From Ignavibacteria bacterium (GTDB lineage: Bacteria; Bacteroidota; Ignavibacteria; Kapaibacteriales; Kapaibacteriaceae), in NCBI GenBank assembly GCA_015709655.1, contig CP054181.1, positions 1,856,207 through 1,920,206 of the forward strand: DNA of 64,000 nt, given 5' to 3'. Shown piece by piece: positions 18,579 to 26,152 of this stretch. Both the position numbers and the translations under genes were made by a program. The notes beneath the pieces are model-generated. The model searched no databases. It was not told the DNA's origin and was given only the letters and a program-made list of their open reading frames with translations. Position 1 is the first letter of the stretch. Each line of letters opens with the position of its first letter.

Positions 18579-19916
18579 TCAACGGCCTGCTTGCCCGTAG
18601 GTCAGACGATGTAGCATCCGCAATGCATCGGCACTGTTCTCATCCGGTACTCCAATAAATACCGAATAATTGCCAGCGCCGGCCACAAGAAAGCATGGGT
18701 TGAAGGGTGCAGCAAGCGATGCAATGGCGGCAACTCTGTCTGCCCGTTGTGCAGCAGGACCAGTGACGGCAATAATGCAGATGTTGTCAACGGCAGCGTC
18801 ACCAAATTGAGCCAAAATTGATTCTCTGACATTGATCCGATCTGCAGGTGCATGCAAGACCACAGCCCGATATTCAACAGACTGAGCATCTGCAACCCGC
18901 ATCCGGGTGTATTGTTCCATACTGCAGAGTTCAGCGATTGCGGTAGCAGTACCGCGCACATACAAGCAACGTGGTACCATGCTTACTGCATTGATGTCGG
19001 CAGAAACTGATGCCTTGCTTCTGACAATTGTTCCCGGTTCCGTTGGCTTCTCGGTGTTGCGAATTACCACAGGGATATTGTTTTGTATTGCAGGAATCAA
19101 GGTGTCGGGATGTAGAACCTTGGCTCCGTACAGGGCAAGCTCACGAACCTCATCGAGCGATAGTTCAGGGATAGGCTGTGCCTCAGGCACTAACCGGGGA
19201 TCGGCGGTAAATATGCCGCTGACATCTGTCCAGATTTCAATCCTCTCGGCACTTGTTGCCGCGCCAAGAATGGCCGCACTTGCATCAGACCCCCCACGGC
19301 CAAGAGTTGTAACTCGTCCCTGACGGTCTGCACCGGTAAATCCCTGGGTAACTACCACGATGCCCTGGCCGGCCAGTGGCAGTATTTGTGCTCTGCATTG
19401 TGAGGTGGTCTGCTCCATGTTTACGGCAGCCCGGGTAAAATTATCGTCTGTTGTTATCAGCATGGGTGCCTGAACCTCTGTCACCGGGACACCGGCCTCC
19501 ACCAACGCACAGGTGAGAATTGCCGTGCTAAACCGTTCGCCAAACGATACTACTGCATCGGCTGACATAGCAGTACATTCTTCGAGTGTTTGAATTGCAC
19601 AGCAAAGCTCTTGCAGTTCGTTCACTAAACCATGCACATATAAACTTGCCTTATCGCGCAGTTGCGAATCGGTAATCAGCTCATTTACAATCTGCAGATG
19701 CTTGTCATGCAACAGTCTGCACCGATGTGCCACATCGGTATCCCGAAAACAACTGATTCTGGATAACTCCAGTAAATCGTTTGTTGTGCCGGCAGTAGCA
19801 GATAAAACTACAACCAGGCCATTAGTACCCGGATAACAATTCCTGACGATAGCCACCACGTTACGCAGAGCGGATGCATTGCGGACGGAGGTTCCCCCAA
19901 ACTTCAGTATCAGCAT
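18579..19916 (-). CDS. lysC: Aspartate kinase (monofunctional)
   Basis: A 445-residue aspartokinase, first step to lysine, threonine, methionine and diaminopimelate. Evidence: MLILKFGGTSVRNASA (ATP-phosphate loop), VSFGERFSTAILTCAL, TTLGRGGSDASAAILGAA and EIWTDVSGIFTADPRLVP, then the segment VLHPDTLIPAIQNNIPVVIRNT. The C-terminal 140 residues form tandem ACT domains, the usual site of amino-acid feedback, here ending VAGAGNYSVFIGVPDENSAD. It follows the unknown gene at 19919 by only 2 bp on the minus strand and converges with plsY. Confidence 0.95.
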   Translation of the reverse strand: MLILKFGGTSVRNASALRNVVAIVRNCYPGTNGLVVVLSATAGTTNDLLELSRISCFRDTDVAHRCRLLHDKHLQIVNELITDSQLRDKASLYVHGLVNELQELCCAIQTLEECTAMSADAVVSFGERFSTAILTCALVEAGVPVTEVQAPMLITTDDNFTRAAVNMEQTTSQCRAQILPLAGQGIVVVTQGFTGADRQGRVTTLGRGGSDASAAILGAATSAERIEIWTDVSGIFTADPRLVPEAQPIPELSLDEVRELALYGAKVLHPDTLIPAIQNNIPVVIRNTEKPTEPGTIVRSKASVSADINAVSMVPRCLYVRGTATAIAELCSMEQYTRMRVADAQSVEYRAVVLHAPADRINVRESILAQFGDAAVDNICIIAVTGPAAQRADRVAAIASLAAPFNPCFLVAGAGNYSVFIGVPDENSADALRMLHRLTYGQAGR

Positions 19917-19918
19917 AA

Positions 19919-20518
19919 CTACTCCACGTTGAACAAACCGGTCAGATGGTCAGCACTGGTCACGTGTACCAGTACCCGATCGTTTACCAGCTCGCTCACT
20001 GCACGCTTTGCCGCTTCAAGGTTGATACCCCGCCGGTATGCAAAATGCCATATATCAACTGGGCCGGCCGAGGCTTCGGCAGTCAGTAGCTGTGCTATGG
20101 TAAGGGGCTTCCCCGACAGTACCATATCGTGCACCGCAGATTTGTAAGCATCGCTTTCGCGCTCAACGAACATCTCGGGAGCAAAGTAGTAATTGTCGGT
20201 ACTTTGCAGGTCGCAAATATGGAACACCCCCTGCCCGGTACCCGAGAACGACTCCAGGAACGCCATGCTGACCAGATAAGGAGTGGCCGAGTCAGAATCC
20301 CACAGGTCGGCCCACACATTGGGATCGGCGGTCTGAAGCCAGTTAAAAAAATCTACTTCGTAATCGGGAAGGTGCAGCAGTTCTTTGGCACCAAAGGTAT
20401 TCGTAAGCAAACTTACCTGCTGACTACTGAGAGAAGCAAATACCTCAGCTGTAAGCCTGATATGAGAGTGCTCCTGAAGCGACGCTCTACAAAGAGCGAT
20501 TAATTCATCATTCGTCAT
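19919..20518 (-). CDS. Hypothetical protein coupled to YfhO gene
   Basis: I do not recognise this 199-residue protein. The ATG at 20518 overlaps the stop of the YfhO gene (ATGA), and this start is preferred to one 33 bases upstream inside that gene. There is no signal peptide or membrane helix. The sequence is acidic, Leu-rich and mixed alpha/beta (ELIALCRASLQEH, DYEVDFFNWLQTADPNVWADLW, AKRAVSELVNDRVL). The last third resembles a winged-helix arrangement only loosely. It lies between a membrane glycosyl-type protein and lysC in one minus-strand operon. Confidence 0.6.
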   Translation of the reverse strand: MTNDELIALCRASLQEHSHIRLTAEVFASLSSQQVSLLTNTFGAKELLHLPDYEVDFFNWLQTADPNVWADLWDSDSATPYLVSMAFLESFSGTGQGVFHICDLQSTDNYYFAPEMFVERESDAYKSAVHDMVLSGKPLTIAQLLTAEASAGPVDIWHFAYRRGINLEAAKRAVSELVNDRVLVHVTSADHLTGLFNVE

Positions 20519-23004
20519 GCCACTGTTGCTTTTGATCGTGATCTTCTCCATAACAGCAGGCTCCCTAATGCCACAAGTGCAATGATGGCGTTAGATGCAA
20601 TGCTGATCGTTTTCCCCAGGCTGTAAGCTGGGCTGCTAAACCTCAGTTCAACAGTGTGACTGCCTGCCGGAACAACAACGCCACGGACAAGGAAGTTGGT
20701 ACGATAGATCGGAACCTCTTTCCCGTCAACATAACAGTGCCATTCAGGGTAATAAACTTCGCTAATAACCATCAGTCGCTCTGCATCAGTTTTTGTGTTA
20801 AACGCAATACGCTGGTTCTCTTTATGGGTCATTGTAACCACATTGCCGGCAGAAGGAGATTGTGGTTTTACGGGCAGTGACTGCTCTACGTACGCTGTTG
20901 TCTGCAGGTTGAAGGTTGCGTCCCTCAAATGATGCAGTGTTTTCAGCCTGTCGGATTCAACGATTACCGTATCAACAAACCATGCTCTTGGCATCACTGA
21001 CGGATTTGCGTACACCAGTGTGCCATCGGAACCCGTAAAGGAGGGTGCAGATGCCATCACCTGCTGTTTGGCCACAATGTATTTCACGTTCAGCATGTTC
21101 CACAGAAACGGGTTAACGATGATGCTGTTACCCGGACGTGGTTCTGATCCGGTACCCATGGCAGCTACGTCCAGCATATCCTGATAGATCCGGATTTTGG
21201 CTGATGAATAGCCATGAACATTTTCGACAAAATGGTAAGCCCACCAGTTAGCCGGTAGCCCGCTTAAATCCGCAATCCGAAACGTGCCTTTGTCATTTTT
21301 AATATAGTTTACAACATCGGTCACGCGGAACACGTTCTTTTCGGGCGACCCTTCCTGCGGGTGGTACGGTCGGGCCGCAACCCGCCACAAGTCAGTTACT
21401 GACAATGCAATAGCCACATAGATGGCTACCGAAGGCTTCAACGTCCCCCGAATCACCAGAAGGACCAGCACACCAAAAGCAAGTGCCAGAAATCCGGTTT
21501 GCATCCAGTCAGACTTCATTTGGTCATACACAACCTGCAGGTACTGTTTGCTTATCTGATCAGCACTCGTTACACGATCGGGCTGTTTAGCCATGATGGC
21601 GTGGGCAACATCGTCCTTATACGATTCTTCGTTAATACCTGTATAGGCTACACCAAACAGCAGGAAGGCTGCTGTGGCTCCTGCAATCCACATCCCGGTT
21701 TTCCTGCGTTTTACATTCCCGGCCCAGTCATCCAAAACATTGGCCAGACCGAATGCCGCCAGCACCGGCATGGTGAATTGCAACAGGCAGAGTGCCATTG
21801 AAGGGGCTCGGAATTTATTAAATGCCGGTACGTAATTGTAGAAGAAGTCATACAAAACGCTGAAGTTCTTTCCAAATGACAGTAGCAGAGAGAACAGTGA
21901 TAAAACAATAAGGAAGATTACGAACGGATCTTTCCGCTTATACCACGCTCCCAATATTCCTAAAAGAAGAACTCCAATACCCATGTAGTTGGCGGCGTCG
22001 GTAAACGGCATCTGGCCCCAGTACAAATTTGTTTCCTGCTCCTTCCCGCCGGTGGACATCTTCACCTTTGTATTCCCAAATCCAAAGTAGTTCGGTACAA
22101 CGAATGTTGCCATTTCGCCGGGAGAAAAAGACCAGTTTGTGGCGTACTCGTAGTCGTTACCGCCATCCTGTTCCTGTTGTGATCCCTGCACGTGAACCAG
22201 CGGAGCGGAGCCCCGTGTGCTGTACGGAGTGTATTCCCTGGTTGATAAAAACATATCGGCATGCGTACTCAGCGCCAAAATGGTTGCTACCACCAGAGCG
22301 CCCCCCGCAGTAAGTACCGGCAAGGGATTATCCTTTTGAATTAGCCGTACAATGAGTTCCGTTAGCAGGTACAGTGCGGCAGCACATCCAAGATAGAACA
22401 TCATCTGCGGGTGGGTAGCGCTTACCAGCGCAGTCAGGGCCAGGATTAGAATTAGCAACGACCCCAGTGAAAACTTTACCCGGATCCGCTCAAGGGCAAG
22501 CAGAATCCATGGAAGGGTGGCAAAGCTTACAGGCTTCGTGCTGTGACCGATCATAATCCACACCATCACGAACGTAGAAAACACAGCCGATACTGCACCA
22601 AAAACCGAAGCCCCCTGCCCAAGATTCTTTATTCTTAACAGTGAGAACACACCAATACCATAAATCCCGTACCACAGAACCAGCCGCCAGGTATCGTTCC
22701 CTGTACCGGTTCCAAGCAACCTGGGTATTCCAAGTACCGCCATACTGGCAATATCGTACGTTCGTTCACCTGCTGCCAGGAACGACGCAAGTGACGGCAT
22801 GCCGCTAAAGATGTAGGGCATCCACAGGGGGAATTCTCCGCTCTTATTGGCTGCGTCCAGATAGGGTATAAAAGAGTAGAAGGCAACATTATCGCCCTGC
22901 GATAGGAAGTTTTTGCCGGTAAAGAGCGCGTCGCCAAAAAACACAAGGAGTGTCCCCAAAATAACGGCACACGCAATCAGCCACTCGCGTACATGATTTG
23001 TCAT
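20515..23004 (-). CDS. YfhO-family multi-pass membrane protein
   Basis: An 829-residue integral membrane protein of the YfhO family, a GT-C-like fold often tied to lipoteichoic acid or surface-glycan modification. The N-terminal loop reads GKNFLSQGDNVAFYSFIPYL and PLWMPYIFSGMPSLASF, the luminal region after the first helix that is characteristic of the family. About 12 membrane helices follow. An extracytoplasmic C-terminal domain (residues about 560-790) includes EVYYPEWHCYVDGKEVPIYR and FLVRGVVVPAGSHTVELRFS, before a last helix and a basic tail. The donor and acceptor are unknown. Confidence 0.88.
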   Translation of the reverse strand: MTNHVREWLIACAVILGTLLVFFGDALFTGKNFLSQGDNVAFYSFIPYLDAANKSGEFPLWMPYIFSGMPSLASFLAAGERTYDIASMAVLGIPRLLGTGTGNDTWRLVLWYGIYGIGVFSLLRIKNLGQGASVFGAVSAVFSTFVMVWIMIGHSTKPVSFATLPWILLALERIRVKFSLGSLLILILALTALVSATHPQMMFYLGCAAALYLLTELIVRLIQKDNPLPVLTAGGALVVATILALSTHADMFLSTREYTPYSTRGSAPLVHVQGSQQEQDGGNDYEYATNWSFSPGEMATFVVPNYFGFGNTKVKMSTGGKEQETNLYWGQMPFTDAANYMGIGVLLLGILGAWYKRKDPFVIFLIVLSLFSLLLSFGKNFSVLYDFFYNYVPAFNKFRAPSMALCLLQFTMPVLAAFGLANVLDDWAGNVKRRKTGMWIAGATAAFLLFGVAYTGINEESYKDDVAHAIMAKQPDRVTSADQISKQYLQVVYDQMKSDWMQTGFLALAFGVLVLLVIRGTLKPSVAIYVAIALSVTDLWRVAARPYHPQEGSPEKNVFRVTDVVNYIKNDKGTFRIADLSGLPANWWAYHFVENVHGYSSAKIRIYQDMLDVAAMGTGSEPRPGNSIIVNPFLWNMLNVKYIVAKQQVMASAPSFTGSDGTLVYANPSVMPRAWFVDTVIVESDRLKTLHHLRDATFNLQTTAYVEQSLPVKPQSPSAGNVVTMTHKENQRIAFNTKTDAERLMVISEVYYPEWHCYVDGKEVPIYRTNFLVRGVVVPAGSHTVELRFSSPAYSLGKTISIASNAIIALVALGSLLLWRRSRSKATVA

Positions 23005-23152
23005 ACAACTATCCGGTTAATGAATGAGCGCAAAGCTACGGTACAGAATACCAGAAAAATTACGTAGAAATTGGTATGTGGTAACATCTGATCGGCTATA
23101 TTGTATATGCGTTATCCTAACTTTACTTAACCATCAGTCGGGGAGTATCCGT

Positions 23153-24535
23153 ATGGACCTATCTGTCAGGCAGACGCCCCTATCAATGGCGGACGCATTC
23201 CACCTGCTTCGCAGGCTAACGTTCGCACCCACATGGCAGCAGGCAGCCCAACTGAAGGGCATAATGCCTGAAGCTGCGCTTGACTTGGTCATGAATCTTG
23301 ACCCTCCGCTTGAACAACCGCCGTGGGCACAGCAGCCCATTTCGGCAGACAGAAACGAAGTTGTCCGCTTGTGGGGAGAACTGCAGAGCTGGTGGATTTC
23401 GCACTGTCTCCGTCACCCGTCATTCCGTGAAAAGCTTGTGGCAATGTGGCACAACCACTTTACCAGCGACTACGTAACGGTGTACTATGCACAGCTCATG
23501 GTTACCCAGAGTAACCACCTTCGGCTAAACAGATATAATTTCCGTGCCCTCAGCGAGGGCATCGTAGGCGATCCGGCCATGTTACGCTACCTGAACGGTG
23601 ACCAGAGTGTTAAAGGCAATCCAAACGAAAATTTTGGTCGCGAGTGGTTCGAGCTCTTTTCTCTTGGCGTTGGAAACTATACCGAGCATGATATTATCGA
23701 CGCCGCCCGCGCATTTACCGGCTGGCGTGTTAATGGCCTGGAATCACTCTATAACCGGCAGTTGGCTGACCTTGGTGAGAAAACAATCCTGGGTCAGACA
23801 GGGAACTGGGAGTATAAGGACGTTATCCGAATTACTCTGGAACAGGATGCATGTGCCAGTTTTATTGCAACCAAAATTCTGCACGCATTTGTTGAACATA
23901 ATCCAGATGAGGCCACCGTTGAAGGCGTGGCTCAGCTCATTCGCAGCAATAACTACAATTTGCAACCGGTATTGCGGACGCTTTTCATTAGTAACGGCTT
24001 TTATGATGTATCCATTCGTGGTGCACTCATTAAGGATCCAATGTCGTTTGCAATCGGACTTGCCAATATCACAGGGATTTCACGCGTGAGCAATACCCTT
24101 ATTTCTGGTGCCATGAGTGCGCTGATGCAGACACCCTTTTTCCCTCCAACCGTGCAAGGATGGGTTGGACATCATAAATGGATTACAAGCAATACATTTC
24201 CATTGCGCCAACGATTTGCTGAATCGTTGTTGGATGGCCGGCTTGCCGGTACAAGTTCTGTGCTCAAGGATGAAAATGGGCAACCCGTGAAGCCCGACCT
24301 GGTATCGCTTGTAAAGTTGTTCCCTGATGCCAACGATGCCGCTCAGGTTGTTAAAAACCTGGCTCTCCTGCTGTTACCAGTCCAAACAACACCCGAGCAG
24401 GAAACAGTTTTGTTAGACATCATGATGGCCGGTGCTCCGGCGTATTCGTGGGATATCGAAAGCGGCACAGCTGAAAACAGGATAAAACTGCTGATGCAGA
24501 CAATTGTGCGAATGCCTGAATTCCAACTGAATTAG
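23153..24535 (+). CDS. DUF1800 family protein
   Basis: A 460-residue DUF1800 protein. The ATG at 23153 is preferred because GGGGAG lies at 23139-23144 and the family signature begins right after it (MADAFHLLRRLTFAPT). Further family blocks are FREKLVAMWHNHFTSD, GDPAMLRYLNGDQSVKGNPNENFGREWFELFSLGVGNYTE split by normal spacing, DAARAFTGWRV and VQGWVGHHKWI. DUF1800 and DUF1501 genes occur side by side in many bacteria with no settled function. Here the DUF1501 gene starts 10 bp downstream, so the pair is an operon. No signal peptide is visible on this member. Confidence 0.88.
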   Translation: MDLSVRQTPLSMADAFHLLRRLTFAPTWQQAAQLKGIMPEAALDLVMNLDPPLEQPPWAQQPISADRNEVVRLWGELQSWWISHCLRHPSFREKLVAMWHNHFTSDYVTVYYAQLMVTQSNHLRLNRYNFRALSEGIVGDPAMLRYLNGDQSVKGNPNENFGREWFELFSLGVGNYTEHDIIDAARAFTGWRVNGLESLYNRQLADLGEKTILGQTGNWEYKDVIRITLEQDACASFIATKILHAFVEHNPDEATVEGVAQLIRSNNYNLQPVLRTLFISNGFYDVSIRGALIKDPMSFAIGLANITGISRVSNTLISGAMSALMQTPFFPPTVQGWVGHHKWITSNTFPLRQRFAESLLDGRLAGTSSVLKDENGQPVKPDLVSLVKLFPDANDAAQVVKNLALLLLPVQTTPEQETVLLDIMMAGAPAYSWDIESGTAENRIKLLMQTIVRMPEFQLN

Positions 24536-24545
24536 GGAGAACGTT

Positions 24546-26126
24546 ATGAACAGACGAAACTTTATCAAGAACGTTGGCACAACATCTGTTGCTGTTGCAA
24601 CGCTGCCCTCGGTGATTGACGGCTTTACCGTAAAAGCCCTTGCCGGCGGTGATGCCATGGGACGACTGCTGGAAGATTCTGACCGCGTATTTGTTATCAT
24701 TCAGCTAACTGGCGGCAATGACGGTTTGAATACAGTTATTCCCGTTGATAACGATATTTATTATAATAACCGGCCAAAGCTTGCCATCGCCAAGAATAAA
24801 GCCTTGTCTCTGACTGATACGTTGCGATTGCACCCCTCCCTGAGTGGTTTTAAAAAATTATATGATGAGGGTCAGCTCGCGATTGTGCAAGGTGTTACCT
24901 ACCCTAATCCTGACAGATCGCACTTTAGGGGTACCGACATTTGGCTGACGGCAACAGATGCCTCGGTGTTCGGCTCCACAGGCTGGGTGGGTAGGTATCT
25001 GGATATCCTTGCTCCCGGCTTCCCCACCGAGCTGCCTGAACACCCCCTGGCGGTTCAGGTTGGTGGAACTCAATCGTTAGGATTTGCCGGCTCTAAAGGC
25101 AGCATGGGAATTACATTCCGTGACCCTGACGAGTTTGCCAGGCTGGTGAGTACAGGTGGAGGAATCGAAGAGGTCCCTGCAGCAGATCTTGGAGATACCA
25201 AGGCAGCAGCCGAAGTCGAGTTTGTTCGGAATGTTGCGCGCTCGGCTGATGTGTATGCCACGGTTGTTAAAACTGCTGCCGATGCGGCACCAACGTCAAC
25301 GGTGACCTATCCTAATAGCGATATCGCCGCTAAACTTCGAGTGGTTGCCCAGCTTATTGCAGGTGGCCTGCAGAGTAAGGTATTCCTGGTAAGCTGGGAG
25401 AACTCAAGTTTTGATACCCACGCAAACCAGGTTGTTGGCTCGGACCCTCTGACCGGAGCGCACGCAAACCTCCTCTCGGATCTTGGTGGTGCGGTGGAAG
25501 CCTTTATGGCCGACATGAAGAACTCAGGCAATGCAGGCAGAGTAGCAGGGATGACGTTCTCGGAGTTCGGCAGACGTGTTGCCGAAAATGGCTCGCTTGG
25601 AACAGATCATGGTACAGCCGCACCACTGTTTGTTTTTGGTGAAAATGTTCTGGGTTCCGTGATTGGTGCAGACCCGGATTTGGAAACCTTGGACAACCGG
25701 GGTGACCTGTTAATGAACTATGATTTCCGTGACATCTACGCATCTGTACTCCTGCAGTGGTTTGCCCAGCCTTCAACGGTGGTTAATAACATTCTGTATC
25801 ATGATTTCTCGAAAACGGCTGTTCCACTGTTTAAGGGGGCCAGCAAGGTTTTGGAAGGGGCTGCGGCAGGTAGTACCATTCAATTCAGAAGTGTATCGCC
25901 AAACCCGGCGAGTGACGTGGTAACGGTGCGAGTGCACATGAACCTGGTTGCCGACGCAACTGTTGTTGTCCACTCAATGCACGGGAAAAAAATGCTGAGT
26001 GCCGAAGTGAACCCCGTGAGCGGTGTGGCACAGTTCAACGTGTCAGGTCTTAGCACGGGTAATTATATTCTCGGACTATACAGCGGAGGAGCAGTAACCC
26101 ACAGCTTGCTTTCGGTTCAGCGGTAA
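24546..26126 (+). CDS. DUF1501 (sulfatase-fold) protein with Tat-like signal and T9SS tail
   Basis: A 526-residue exported protein. The N-terminus MNRRNFIKNVGTTSVAVATLP has a twin-arginine RRNFIK motif. The DUF1501 core shows VFVIIQLTGGNDGLNTVIP, DNDIYYNNRPKLAI, DRSHFRGTDIWLTA, STGWVGRYLD, FDTHANQ and TFSEFGRRVAENGSLGTDHGTAAPLFVFG, the metal-site region of this alkaline-phosphatase-like family. The last 75 residues are a T9SS type A-like domain (VSPNPASDVVTVRV, GNYILGLYSG). It should cross the inner membrane folded via Tat and the outer membrane via T9SS. Co-transcribed with DUF1800. Confidence 0.9.
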   Translation: MNRRNFIKNVGTTSVAVATLPSVIDGFTVKALAGGDAMGRLLEDSDRVFVIIQLTGGNDGLNTVIPVDNDIYYNNRPKLAIAKNKALSLTDTLRLHPSLSGFKKLYDEGQLAIVQGVTYPNPDRSHFRGTDIWLTATDASVFGSTGWVGRYLDILAPGFPTELPEHPLAVQVGGTQSLGFAGSKGSMGITFRDPDEFARLVSTGGGIEEVPAADLGDTKAAAEVEFVRNVARSADVYATVVKTAADAAPTSTVTYPNSDIAAKLRVVAQLIAGGLQSKVFLVSWENSSFDTHANQVVGSDPLTGAHANLLSDLGGAVEAFMADMKNSGNAGRVAGMTFSEFGRRVAENGSLGTDHGTAAPLFVFGENVLGSVIGADPDLETLDNRGDLLMNYDFRDIYASVLLQWFAQPSTVVNNILYHDFSKTAVPLFKGASKVLEGAAAGSTIQFRSVSPNPASDVVTVRVHMNLVADATVVVHSMHGKKMLSAEVNPVSGVAQFNVSGLSTGNYILGLYSGGAVTHSLLSVQR

Positions 26127-26152
26127 TTGCGACGAATAACATTCTACACACC

